A DNA stretch of 38,296 nt, from assembly GCA_016869025.1 (NCBI GenBank), contig VGFA01000025.1:1-38296 (forward strand), written 5' to 3'. The stretch's first letter is position 1, and every line of letters begins with the position of its first letter. A program made the translations under genes and the position numbers. The stretch comes from Armatimonadota bacterium. Its GTDB lineage: Bacteria > Sysuimicrobiota > Sysuimicrobiia > Sysuimicrobiales > Humicultoraceae. The notes under the pieces were generated by a model that saw nothing but the letters and a program-made list of their open reading frames with translations, had not been told where the DNA came from and did no database searches. Positions 22,614 to 30,720 of the stretch are shown here, one piece after another.

Positions 22614-23201
22614 ATGGATCTGGTGGAACCCTTTTCTTCACGAGTGGATCTCCGTGAGGGCCTGCTGGGAGACGGCGTGATCAAACTCGCGCGGCGGCTC
22701 AGCGACCTGCGTGGGATATTCCGGGACGAGAAGGCGCGGGCCGAGATGGTGGTCCAGGTGGATCCTCTCGTCTACGAGGTGTTCGTGGCCCCGGCCCCAG
22801 AGAGCGAAGGGCACCTCTGCCACGGGGTGACGGTGCTGCACCCGGGTCGCGTTGGAGACGAGTACTTCATGACCAAAGGGCACTACCATCAGAGGTCCGA
22901 GGCCGCGGAGGTGTACTACGGTCTGGCAGGAGACGGCCTGATGATGCTGCAGACCCGCTGGGGACTCTGGCGGACCGTAGACATCGGGCCTGGGACCGTC
23001 GTCTATGTCCCCCCTCACTGGGGCCACCGCTCGATCAACACCGGCGATGTGCCGCTGATCCTGCTCTTTGCCTATCCCGGCGACGCCGGGCACGACTACG
23101 GCACGATCGAGTCTACCGGGTTTGCGCGGCTGGTGGTGGCAGACAACGGGCGGCCCAGCGTTGTGGAGAACCCAAGGTACATCGCGGAGGCCCCACTATG
23201 A
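22614..23201 (+). CDS. pgiA: Cupin-type (archaeal-type) glucose-6-phosphate isomerase
   Basis: A single-domain cupin of 195 aa, as expected for the cPGI family. Metal ligands are His90 and His92 (TKGHYHQR), Glu99 (AAEVYYGL) and His138 (PPHWGHRS), two positions shifted from the Pyrococcus enzyme. The flanking VLHPGRVGDEYFMTKGHYH and PGTVVYVPPHWGHRSINTGD blocks are diagnostic. ATG 22614 has GGGGAG seven bases upstream; ATG 22599 would add five residues. The family interconverts glucose 6-phosphate and fructose 6-phosphate and is unrelated to the common bacterial Pgi. In this operon the true substrate may be another hexose phosphate. The stop overlaps the FGGY kinase ATG by 4 bp. Confidence 0.93.
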   Translation: MDLVEPFSSRVDLREGLLGDGVIKLARRLSDLRGIFRDEKARAEMVVQVDPLVYEVFVAPAPESEGHLCHGVTVLHPGRVGDEYFMTKGHYHQRSEAAEVYYGLAGDGLMMLQTRWGLWRTVDIGPGTVVYVPPHWGHRSINTGDVPLILLFAYPGDAGHDYGTIESTGFARLVVADNGRPSVVENPRYIAEAPL

Positions 23202-24739
23202 GCCGGACATGCCTCATAGGCGTTGACCTCGGGACGACCGCGACCAAGGCGGCCATCTTCTCCCAAGACGGCACGCTCCTGGCCGACGCATCAGAGGAGT
23301 CCCGCCTGATTCAGCCGCGTCCCGGGTGGGTTGAACAGGATCCAGAGCATCTCTACGGTGCCGCGGTGCGCACGATCCGCGCCTGCCTCGAGCGCAGCGG
23401 CATATCCCCAGGCGAGGTCGCCGGGCTGTCCTTCGACGGCCAGATGGCCGGGATAGGAACGGTTGACGCGCACTGGGGCACGCCCACTCCCTACGACTCC
23501 TGGCTGGACACCCGGTGCGGGCCCTACATTGACGCGATGCGTCCGCATGAGGAGCAGATAGTCCGCCTGACCGGCGGGCCGCCCACCTACTCCCATGGGC
23601 CCAAGATCCTGCACCTGGCGCGCGAACGTCCGGATGTCTTTGCCCGGGTCGCGAAGTTCGTGGTTCCGGGAGGCTACGTTGCTGGGCGCATGGCCGGCCT
23701 GGCCGGCGCCGACGCGTTCATGGACTACACGTACCTCCACTTCACCTGCCTCGCCGACACACAGGAGACCAAGTGGTCAAGTGAACTCTGCGGTCTCTTT
23801 GAGATTTCCCAGTCGAAGCTGCCGAGGATCGTCCGGCCCTGGGAGGTCATCGGTCGCGTGACGCCGGAGGCGGCGGCGGCCACCGGGCTCCTGGCAGGCA
23901 CGCCTATCGCCGCAGGATGCGGAGACCAGGCCGCAGGGATGCTGGGAGCCGCCATGGTGGAGCCGGGTCTGGTCTTCGACGTCGCCGGCACCGCGTCCGT
24001 GCTGGCGATCTGCACCGACCGGTTCGCCCCTGACGTGGCGCACCGGACCCTGTTCGCAGCGCGCCTGGTGCCGGAGGGGTTGTGGTACTCCCTTGCCTAC
24101 ATCAACGGAGGGGGGCTGAACTTGCGCTGGTTCAGGGACACGTTCGCCGACGGGCAGGCAGGATACCGGGCCCTGGACGAAGAGGCGCGCGCGATCCCAC
24201 CCGGCGCCGACGGGCTGTTGTTCCTCCCGCATCTGGGCGGCCGCGTCTGCCCCAGCGACCCTGCGCTGCGGGGAGTCTGGATCGGATTCACCTGGGCCCA
24301 TTCCAAGGCCCACTTCTACAGATCGCTCCTTGAGGGTGTTGCATACGAGTACGCGCTGTACCTGGACATCGAGCAGGCCCTGCTGCCCGGGATGATCCTC
24401 ACCGAGGCCCGCGTCATAGGCGGCGGGTCCTCCAGCGACCTTTGGAACCAGATAAAGGCGGACGTGCTCGGGCTTCCCTACGCGCGGCTGAACCGCACCG
24501 AGCTCGCGGTTCTGGGGTCCGCCATCGTGGCAGGCGCCGCCGTTGGAGTCTACGATGATCTCAAGGCGACGGCCAGCCGGATGGTGGGGCAGACAGGCCG
24601 CATCGAACCACGCGCAGGGGAGCACGCGCGCTACAGGCCGTTTGTGGACCTCTACCGATCCCTGTTCGATCTCACGCGGCCGGCGTCGCGGGCGCTTGCC
24701 GGGCTCCAGCAGGGAGCAGCCCCAGGGGACACGCGGTGA
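23198..24739 (+). CDS. FGGY-family carbohydrate kinase, xylulokinase-like
   Basis: A sugar kinase of 513 aa with two actin-like domains. The first phosphate-binding loop GVDLGTTATK is at residues 8-17, GLSFDGQMAG at about 77-85, the catalytic base Asp243 lies in AAGCGDQAAGMLG, and the adenosine motif GGGSSSDLWNQIKADVLG is near residue 410. The DSWLDTRCG segment fits the sugar-binding loop. The start ATG 23198 overlaps the isomerase gene by 4 bp and the stop overlaps the next gene by 4 bp. It phosphorylates a ketose or polyol; xylulose is only the nearest named substrate. Coupling to a phosphosugar isomerase suggests that kinase and isomerase act in sequence. Confidence 0.92.
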   Translation: MSRTCLIGVDLGTTATKAAIFSQDGTLLADASEESRLIQPRPGWVEQDPEHLYGAAVRTIRACLERSGISPGEVAGLSFDGQMAGIGTVDAHWGTPTPYDSWLDTRCGPYIDAMRPHEEQIVRLTGGPPTYSHGPKILHLARERPDVFARVAKFVVPGGYVAGRMAGLAGADAFMDYTYLHFTCLADTQETKWSSELCGLFEISQSKLPRIVRPWEVIGRVTPEAAAATGLLAGTPIAAGCGDQAAGMLGAAMVEPGLVFDVAGTASVLAICTDRFAPDVAHRTLFAARLVPEGLWYSLAYINGGGLNLRWFRDTFADGQAGYRALDEEARAIPPGADGLLFLPHLGGRVCPSDPALRGVWIGFTWAHSKAHFYRSLLEGVAYEYALYLDIEQALLPGMILTEARVIGGGSSSDLWNQIKADVLGLPYARLNRTELAVLGSAIVAGAAVGVYDDLKATASRMVGQTGRIEPRAGEHARYRPFVDLYRSLFDLTRPASRALAGLQQGAAPGDTR

Positions 24740-25779
24740 GCCGCACGGTTCTGGTGACAGCACGGGCGTTCCGGGACGCGCCGGGAGAACACTGGAGCAT
24801 CCTTGAACAGGCCGGGTGTCAGGTCAAGATCTCACCTTCCCAGGGGCGGCTGGAGGAGACCGCCCTGGCCGAGATGATCGCGGACTGCGATGGTGCGATT
24901 GTCGGCACGGAGCCGATCACAGCGAGGGTGATCGCCGGCGCGCCCCGCCTGCGGGTGCTGTCGCGGTTTGGGACAGGCGTTGACAGCGTTGACCTGGCCG
25001 CCGCCACTGCCGCGGGCATTGTTGTTACCGTAACCGCGGGGGCCAACGCGACCGCGGTTGCCGAGCTGGTGATCGGTTTCGTGCTGGCTCTGGCCCGGGG
25101 CATTCCCAGGTACGATGCGCGGACGAAGCGCGGGGACTGGCGACGGGAGGTGGGGGCCGAGATCGCCGGCAAGACCCTGGGCATCGTGGGCCTGGGGCGC
25201 ATCGGCAAGGAGGTTGCCGTCCGCGCGCGGGCGCTTGGGATGCGGGTGACCTACTTCGATCCCGTGCGTCCTACCCCCGAGGAGGAGGCCGCGCTGGGGG
25301 TCACCTTCCTGGCGCTTGCGGATCTGCTGCGGGAGTCGGACTTCGTCTCGCTCCACGCCCCGCTCGCGCAGGAAACCGTGCGCATGATCGGAGCCAACGA
25401 ACTCGCGCTGATGCGGCCATCCGCCTACCTGATCAACACGGCGCGCGGTGAGTTGGTGGACGAGGCGGCCCTCTCAGAGGCGCTGCGCAGGGGCGACCTT
25501 GCAGGCGCCGCGCTGGATGTCCGGACGGTCGAGCCCTCCCAGCCAGACGATCTCCTGTGCCTGGATTCGGTGATTCTCACGCCGCATGCGGGCTCCCAGA
25601 CGCGGGAGGCGATCCTACGGATGAGCATCATTGCCGCCCGAAACGTCGTCTCGGTCCTGGCGGGTGAGCGGCCTGAGGGTGTGGTCAACCCTGATGTCTA
25701 CGTCCGGGCATGCAAGGAGGGAATGGCAGGGCGTGCCCACAATGAAGGAGGTGAGAGGCGGCAGGGAAGGGAGCGGTAG
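24736..25779 (+). CDS. D-isomer specific 2-hydroxyacid dehydrogenase (phosphoglycerate dehydrogenase-like)
   Basis: A NAD-dependent dehydrogenase of 347 aa. The Rossmann motif GLGRIG is at residues 152-157 with Asp175 (YFDP) as the NAD-selecting residue. The catalytic triad is Arg237 (NTARGEL), Glu266 (DVRTVEP) and His284 (TPHAGSQT). The N-terminal substrate lobe includes SRFGTGVDSVDL and AGANATAVAELVIG, as in SerA-type enzymes without an ACT domain. The start is GTG 24736 in a GTGA overlap. A hydrophilic tail of about 20 residues past the family end is unusual but short. It may interconvert a 2-hydroxyacid and a 2-oxoacid formed downstream of the aldehyde dehydrogenase; a serine-biosynthetic role is less likely here. 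Confidence 0.92.
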   Translation: MSRTVLVTARAFRDAPGEHWSILEQAGCQVKISPSQGRLEETALAEMIADCDGAIVGTEPITARVIAGAPRLRVLSRFGTGVDSVDLAAATAAGIVVTVTAGANATAVAELVIGFVLALARGIPRYDARTKRGDWRREVGAEIAGKTLGIVGLGRIGKEVAVRARALGMRVTYFDPVRPTPEEEAALGVTFLALADLLRESDFVSLHAPLAQETVRMIGANELALMRPSAYLINTARGELVDEAALSEALRRGDLAGAALDVRTVEPSQPDDLLCLDSVILTPHAGSQTREAILRMSIIAARNVVSVLAGERPEGVVNPDVYVRACKEGMAGRAHNEGGERRQGRER

Positions 25780-25813
25780 CAGGGGAGTCCATCTGGTCGG
25801 GAGGTGATAGCAC

Positions 25814-27304
25814 ATGGCCCGCAAGAGAAGGCTGATCGGTATGCTGGTCGGCCTCGCCCTTTGTGTTACGCTTCTTCCCATGGGAGCGGCCGGACAGGGG
25901 AAGCCGTTCTCGGGCGCTACGCTTACCGTGTTCACCCAGAACCCACCGTACATCGCCAAGCCGGTGCAGATGTTCGCGCCGGCATGGCAGGAGCGCACCG
26001 GTGGGAAGATCAACCTTGTGACGGCTCCCTTCGGGGAGTTGTACTCCAAGTTGATGTCCTCCTTCGCCCTGGGGACGGCGGCATATGATGTGGCGCTGTT
26101 CGCCTCGGCCTGGATGGGTGACTTCGCCGGCAACCGGTACCTGCTCGATCTGACCGACCGCATCAAGGCCGACGCCGGGCTCAGCTGGGGCGACATCCTG
26201 CCTACCTATCAGCAAACAGTCAACTGGGGCGGCCTGCTCTATGCCCTTCCCATTGACGGCGACGTGCACACGGTGTACTACCGGCGCGACGCCCTGGAGA
26301 ACCCCAAGCACAAGGCCCGGTTCAAGGCCAAGTACGGATACGACCTGCGGCCTCCTGCGACCTGGAAGGAGTATCGCGACATCGCCGAGTTCTTCAACGG
26401 CTGGGAATGGGCAGGGGACGGCAAAAAGCGCTTCGGCGTCCTCGAGGCCTTTAGGCGCGGCGGACAGGCGTTCTGGTTCTTCATGTCCCATGCGGCTTCC
26501 TATGTGAGCGTGCCGGGCCAGAGGGGGAACATGTTCTTCGACCCGGAGACCATGAAGCCGCAGATCAACAACCCGGGCTTCGTGAAGGCCCTGGAGGATT
26601 GGGTGGCCCTGGTCAAGCTGGGCCCGCCCGGCATGATCAACTTCGATTCGGGCGATGTGCGCAGCCAGTTCGCCGCCGGCGTGGCCGCCCTTGCACTCGA
26701 CTGGGGCGATACCGGGATCGTTGGGGGCACGGATCCCAAGTCCATCGTGCGGGGGAAGATCGGCACCATCGTGCTGCCGGGCTCCTCGCAGGTGTACGAC
26801 TACAAGACCGGCAAGTGGACGACGGTCGAGCGGCCCAACGTGGCGCCCTACCTGGCCTTCGGCGGCTGGGTCTGCGGTGTGATGGTTACAACCAAGAACC
26901 CCTCCGCCGCGTACGACTTCTGCCGGACCATCGCTGAGCCCAAGAACAGCTACACCGCCGTGACCACCGCGGAAACCGGGCTCAACCCGTTCCGCGCGTC
27001 CCACTTCGCCGACACCTCGGGCTGGAAGAAGTTTGGGTTCGTTGAGCCAGACCTAGGTTCGTACCTGGGGGCCATCAAGGCCTCGCTTGCTCACCCCAAC
27101 GCCCAGCTTGACCTGAAGTTGCCTGGGCAGGCGCGCTACCTCGATGCGATGGAGACGCAGCTTGCCCGCGCCGCTGCCGGCGAGATCACTCCCAAGGCCG
27201 CCCTGGACGGCGCCGCGGCCGAGTGGGAGAAGATCACCAACGACCTGGGCCGCGACAGGATGATCGCCCTATACCGCGCGTGGCTGGGTCTCCCGGCCAA
27301 GTAG
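25814..27304 (+). CDS. Extracellular solute-binding protein, family 1 (CUT1-type sugar importer)
   Basis: The binding protein of a second, MalE/UgpB-like importer; 496 aa. A signal peptide spans about residues 1-28 (MARKRRLIGML start, AAG-Q cleavage, no lipobox Cys). Family blocks visible include LTVFTQNPPYIAKPVQMFAPAWQERTGGKINLV in pieces, SSFALGTAAYDVALFASAWMGDFA and VFSLPIDGD-like YALPIDGDVHTVYYRRDALENP. GKIGTIVLPGS and NPSAAYDFCRTIAEP are near the end of the ligand domain. GGAGGTG lies 8 bases before ATG 25814. The gap from the dehydrogenase stop is only 34 bp, with no promoter seen. A strong hairpin follows the stop. Ligands of the family are oligosaccharides, glycerol phosphate and polyols. 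Confidence 0.92.
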   Translation: MARKRRLIGMLVGLALCVTLLPMGAAGQGKPFSGATLTVFTQNPPYIAKPVQMFAPAWQERTGGKINLVTAPFGELYSKLMSSFALGTAAYDVALFASAWMGDFAGNRYLLDLTDRIKADAGLSWGDILPTYQQTVNWGGLLYALPIDGDVHTVYYRRDALENPKHKARFKAKYGYDLRPPATWKEYRDIAEFFNGWEWAGDGKKRFGVLEAFRRGGQAFWFFMSHAASYVSVPGQRGNMFFDPETMKPQINNPGFVKALEDWVALVKLGPPGMINFDSGDVRSQFAAGVAALALDWGDTGIVGGTDPKSIVRGKIGTIVLPGSSQVYDYKTGKWTTVERPNVAPYLAFGGWVCGVMVTTKNPSAAYDFCRTIAEPKNSYTAVTTAETGLNPFRASHFADTSGWKKFGFVEPDLGSYLGAIKASLAHPNAQLDLKLPGQARYLDAMETQLARAAAGEITPKAALDGAAAEWEKITNDLGRDRMIALYRAWLGLPAK

Positions 27305-27310
27305 CACGGA

Positions 27311-27344
27311 GGGACGCCCCGCGGGCAGGCCCGCGGGGCGTCCC
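27311..27344 (+). terminator. Strong intercistronic hairpin after the CUT1 binding-protein gene
   Basis: A perfect 15-bp GC-rich stem (arms 27311-27325 and 27330-27344) has a CAGG loop and lies 6 bp after the stop codon. No U-run follows, so partial termination or 3'-end protection of the binding-protein mRNA is more likely than full termination. Confidence 0.7.
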
Positions 27345-27373
27345 CAGCACGGCCTGAAAGGTGATCGCGGGCA

Positions 27374-27429
27374 GTCGAGAGCGCCCGGTTGAGAGCGCCC
27401 GGCTCAGAGCGCCCAGTTGAGAGCACCCG
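27374..27429 (+). repeat. Four 14-bp tandem repeats directly upstream of the CUT1 permease start
   Basis: Consecutive 14-bp units begin at 27374, 27388, 27402 and 27416, with consensus GTTGAGAGCGCCCG. They end one base before the GTG chosen as the permease start. Each unit includes a weak GAGAG ribosome-binding-like core, and units 2 and 4 contain TTG. As 14 is not a multiple of three, gain or loss of a unit would shift the frame of any upstream start. Confidence 0.85.
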
Positions 27430-27430
27430 A

Positions 27431-28339
27431 GTGAGCAATCCGCGACCGACCCAGGCGTACCGCCCAGGGCAGCAGTCCGCGGCTCCCTTCCTGTTCCCGG
27501 CCGTTGGGATTCTGCTGCTGTTTGCGGTCTTTCCCTTCCTGTTCACGCTGGCCCTGACCCTGAGCCGCGTGTCCCTGGTGGGAGGACTGCGGCTGGGCTT
27601 CGGAGGTCTGGCCAACTGGATCCGGCTGGCGACCGACGACCGATTCTGGAACTCGCTGTCAAACACCGTGCTCATCGTGGCGGCCGCGGTTACGCTGGAG
27701 CTCCTGCTCGGGCTTGCACTCGCACTGCTGATGAACCGGCCCCTGCGCGGAGGCGGAATCTTCCGCACGGTGTTCATCCTGCCAATGACGCTGGCTCCCA
27801 TTGCCATCGGCTACACGTGGCGGATGCTCTACCATGAGACCATCGGCCCTCTCAACGCCCTGCTCGACATGGTTGGGCTTCCCCCGGTGGCCTGGACAAG
27901 CGACCGGCACGTGGCCATCTTTGCGATCATCCTCACCGATGTCTGGCACTGGACCCCGTTCATGTTCATCGTGCTCCTGGCCGCGCTGCAAGCCCTGCCC
28001 GTGGAGGTGATCGAGGCCGCTCAGCTCGACGGGACCTCGGGATGGCAGCTCTTCCGCCACATCGTGTTCCCCATGCTCGTGCCGACCGCGGTGGCGGTGA
28101 CGCTGCTGCGCACCCTGGAGGCGTTCAAGATCGTGGACGAGATCTTCATCATCACCGGGGGTGGCCCAGGCGTAGGCACGGAGAGCCTGACGCTCCACGC
28201 CTACTACGTGGGCTTCCTGTCCTTCGACCTTGCCTACGGCGCCACCATCGCCCTGGCGCTGTTCCTCCTGGTTATGGTGTCGGCCCTTGTCCTGGTGCGC
28301 GTGACGCGACGCTACCAGGCGGCGGAGTTGTGGTCATGA
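27431..28339 (+). CDS. Sugar ABC transporter permease, MalF/UgpA type
   Basis: An inner-membrane permease of 302 aa with six hydrophobic segments. Family landmarks are FLFPAVGILLLFAVFPFLFTL near residue 20, NRPLRGGGIFRTVFILPMTLAP in pieces near 102-123, DVWHWTPFMFI and the EAA loop EAAQLDGTSGWQLFRHIVFP beginning at about 195. The chosen start is GTG 27431 just after the tandem repeats; TTG 27389 inside the repeats is an in-frame alternative that would add 14 low-complexity residues. The ribosome-binding site is weak (GAGAG). The stop overlaps the next permease ATG by 4 bp. Confidence 0.92.
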   Translation: MSNPRPTQAYRPGQQSAAPFLFPAVGILLLFAVFPFLFTLALTLSRVSLVGGLRLGFGGLANWIRLATDDRFWNSLSNTVLIVAAAVTLELLLGLALALLMNRPLRGGGIFRTVFILPMTLAPIAIGYTWRMLYHETIGPLNALLDMVGLPPVAWTSDRHVAIFAIILTDVWHWTPFMFIVLLAALQALPVEVIEAAQLDGTSGWQLFRHIVFPMLVPTAVAVTLLRTLEAFKIVDEIFIITGGGPGVGTESLTLHAYYVGFLSFDLAYGATIALALFLLVMVSALVLVRVTRRYQAAELWS

Positions 28340-29187
28340 GGGCGCGCGGGATCAGGCTCGGGCTCATCTACGCCGCCCTCTCCGCCTGGGGCCTGTTTGC
28401 GCTCTTCCCCCTGTACTGGACCGTGATCGCTTCCTTCAAGGAACCCCTGGCCGTGAGCCAGGGAGCCACGTTCCTGCCATGGGTGGACTTCCAGCCCACG
28501 CTCTCCGCGTGGCGCGCCATCCTCTTCGGGATAGAGAAGGAGACGGTCGGCCGGCCGCTGGCCAACAGCGTCATCATCGGGCTGGGAAGCACACTCCTCG
28601 TCGTGATCGTGGGTGCGATGGCGGCTTACGGCCTTACGCGCTTCCAGGTGCGGGCCGGCCCGCTCGGCAACCAGGACGTGCTGTTCTGGATCGTCTCACA
28701 ACGGATGATGCCGCCCATAGTGACCGGCCTGGCGCTGTTCCTGATGCTGCGCGTGGTGGGCCTGACGGATACCCGGGCGGGCATGGTGCTGGTCTACACC
28801 GCCTTCAACCTGCCGCTGGCGGTCTGGCTGATGCACAACTTCTTCAAGCAGATTCCGCCCTCGCTGGAGGAAGCCGCGCTCACGGACGGTGCCTCCCGCG
28901 CTCAGATCCTCTGGCGCATCGTCCTGCCGGTCTCGACGCCCGGGTTGGTGGCCACCTTTCTGTTCTGCCTGGTGTTTGCCTGGAACGAGTTCCTGCTCGC
29001 CCTGATCCTGACGTTCAGCGAAGCGCGCACGATGCCCATCCTGATCGCGTCCCAGCACACTCAGCGCGCCATAGAGTGGTGGTCGCTCTCGGCGATGTCG
29101 CTGATCACGATTCTTCCGGTTGTCCTGATCACTATTGGGCTGCAGCGGTACCTGGTGACCAACGTCCTGGGAGGCTTCGGACGATGA
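28336..29187 (+). CDS. Sugar ABC transporter permease, MalG/UgpE type
   Basis: An inner-membrane permease of 283 aa with six hydrophobic segments. Landmarks are LFALFPLYWTVIASFK (about 20-35), LANSVIIGLGSTLLVVIVGAMAAYGL split near 76-100, NLPLAVWLMHNFFKQIP and the EAA loop EEAALTDGASRAQILWRIVLP at about 178-198. The C-terminal end is TNVLGGFGR. The start ATG 28336 overlaps the MalF-type stop by 4 bp; longer readings into that gene are shadows. It pairs with the MalF-type permease. No MalK-type ATPase gene follows: the next gene, overlapping by 4 bp, is a kinase. Confidence 0.94.
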   Translation: MRARGIRLGLIYAALSAWGLFALFPLYWTVIASFKEPLAVSQGATFLPWVDFQPTLSAWRAILFGIEKETVGRPLANSVIIGLGSTLLVVIVGAMAAYGLTRFQVRAGPLGNQDVLFWIVSQRMMPPIVTGLALFLMLRVVGLTDTRAGMVLVYTAFNLPLAVWLMHNFFKQIPPSLEEAALTDGASRAQILWRIVLPVSTPGLVATFLFCLVFAWNEFLLALILTFSEARTMPILIASQHTQRAIEWWSLSAMSLITILPVVLITIGLQRYLVTNVLGGFGR

Positions 29188-30713
29188 GGCGGCTGATTCT
29201 TGCCCACGACCTGGGGACGACGGGCAACAAGGCGACGCTGTTTGGGGAAGACGGCGTGCTGCTGGCGAGCGCGTTCGCCGGGTACGAGACACGCTACCCT
29301 GCCATCAACTGGGCCGAGCAGGACCCCGCGGACTGGTGGAGGGCGTTCTGCCAGTCATCCCGCCGGTTGCTGGAGCAGGCCGGCGTTGCCCCGGGTGAAA
29401 TCGGCGTTGTCAGCTTCAGCGGCCAGATGATGGGCTGCCTGCCGGTGGACGCCCGCGGGCGTCCGCTGCGGCCCTCGATCATCTGGGCGGACCAGCGCGC
29501 GGAGGGAGAGGCCCAGTTGCTCCGCGAGCGGGTCGGCGAGGAGGCGGTCTACCGTCTGACCGGCCACCGCATCAGCCCCGCGTACTCCCTGGAGAAGATC
29601 CTGTGGGTAAGGGATCATGAGCCCGAGATCTTCAGGCAGACCCACAAGGTGCTGCATGCGAAGGACTACCTGATCTGTCGGCTCACTGGCGATTTCGTTA
29701 CCGACTACTCGGATGCGTCGGGCATGAACGCCTTCGACCTGCACTCCAGGACTTGGGCGCACCAGATCCTCGACGCGGTGGGCGTGTCCGCAGAGATACT
29801 CCCGGCACTGCGCTCCTCGATTGACGTGGTGGGAGAGGTGCGGCCAGAGGCCGCGGCAGAGGCCGGGCTCTCGCCGGGCACGCCCGTGGTGGCCGGCGGC
29901 GGAGACGGTCCGTGCGCCGCGGTGGGCGCGGGCGTGGTTCGCCAGGGCACCGCTTACAACTACGTCGGCTCATCCTCGTGGATCGCGCTGGCATCTCCCG
30001 CTCCCGTAGAGGATCCCGAACGGCGCACGTTTAACTTCCACCACCTGGACCCTAGGATGATTATGCCCACCGGCACCATGCAGACCGCGGGCGGCTCCTA
30101 CCAGTGGTTCAGGAACCAGCTCGGCGGGCTTGAGGCCCAGGAGGCACGAGAGCGCGGGGTTGATCCCTACGAGATCCTCGACCGCGAGGCAGAGGCGATC
30201 CCTCCGGGCGCGGGGAACCTGATCTATCTTCCCTACCTGATGGGCGAACGCGCTCCCCACTGGAACCCCCGCGCAAGGGGCGCCTTCATCGGCCTGACGA
30301 TGACACACACGCGGGCGCACATGACGCGGGCAGTCCTGGAAGGTGTGGCCTTCAACCTGCGCATCATCCTGGACGCCTTCCAGCGGCAGGGCGCCGGGAT
30401 CGAGCAGATGCGGTTGATAGGTGGAGGCGCACGGGGACGATTGTGGCGGCAGATCATCGCCGACGTGTACGGCGTGCCCGTGCTGCGTCCGCGCTACCTG
30501 GAAGAGGCCACCTCGCTGGGAGCAGCGGTGGCAGGCGGGATCGGGGTTGGGCTGATCAAGGACTTCAGCGCTGCCGAGCAACTGGTCGAGATCGTCGAGG
30601 AGCAGTCTCCTGATCCGGCCGCCGGCGGGCGCTATGCCGATCTCTACCCGGTCTTCTGCGACGCCTACACGGCGCTGGTCCCGATCTTCGAGCGCCTGGC
30701 GCAGGCGGGCTAG
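29184..30713 (+). CDS. Second FGGY-family carbohydrate kinase, xylulokinase-like
   Basis: A sugar kinase of 509 aa. The phosphate loop AHDLGTTGNK is at residues 7-16, VSFSGQMMG at 76-84, IIWADQRAEGEA at 99-110 (sugar and domain-closure region), the catalytic base Asp241 lies in AGGGDGPCAAVGAG, and GGGARGRLWRQIIADVYGVP is the adenosine motif. The YLPYLMGERAPHWNPRARGAFIGLT segment, noted here as a landmark, is a strong xylulokinase-type signature. ATG 29184 overlaps the permease stop by 4 bp. It is clearly different from the kinase at 23198 (for example GQMMG and GGDGP against GQMAG and CGDQA), so the two probably serve different sugars or steps. Confidence 0.93.
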   Translation: MRRLILAHDLGTTGNKATLFGEDGVLLASAFAGYETRYPAINWAEQDPADWWRAFCQSSRRLLEQAGVAPGEIGVVSFSGQMMGCLPVDARGRPLRPSIIWADQRAEGEAQLLRERVGEEAVYRLTGHRISPAYSLEKILWVRDHEPEIFRQTHKVLHAKDYLICRLTGDFVTDYSDASGMNAFDLHSRTWAHQILDAVGVSAEILPALRSSIDVVGEVRPEAAAEAGLSPGTPVVAGGGDGPCAAVGAGVVRQGTAYNYVGSSSWIALASPAPVEDPERRTFNFHHLDPRMIMPTGTMQTAGGSYQWFRNQLGGLEAQEARERGVDPYEILDREAEAIPPGAGNLIYLPYLMGERAPHWNPRARGAFIGLTMTHTRAHMTRAVLEGVAFNLRIILDAFQRQGAGIEQMRLIGGGARGRLWRQIIADVYGVPVLRPRYLEEATSLGAAVAGGIGVGLIKDFSAAEQLVEIVEEQSPDPAAGGRYADLYPVFCDAYTALVPIFERLAQAG

Positions 30714-30720
30714 GCAGAAC

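Noticed and set aside
27374-27429. Possible CRISPR-like array
   Set aside because: The units are 14 bp, directly abutting with no spacers, and there are no cas genes.
28042-28335. N-terminal extension of the MalG-type permease
   Set aside because: It would be an out-of-frame reading of the MalF-type gene; ATG 28336 gives the usual length and an ATGA junction.
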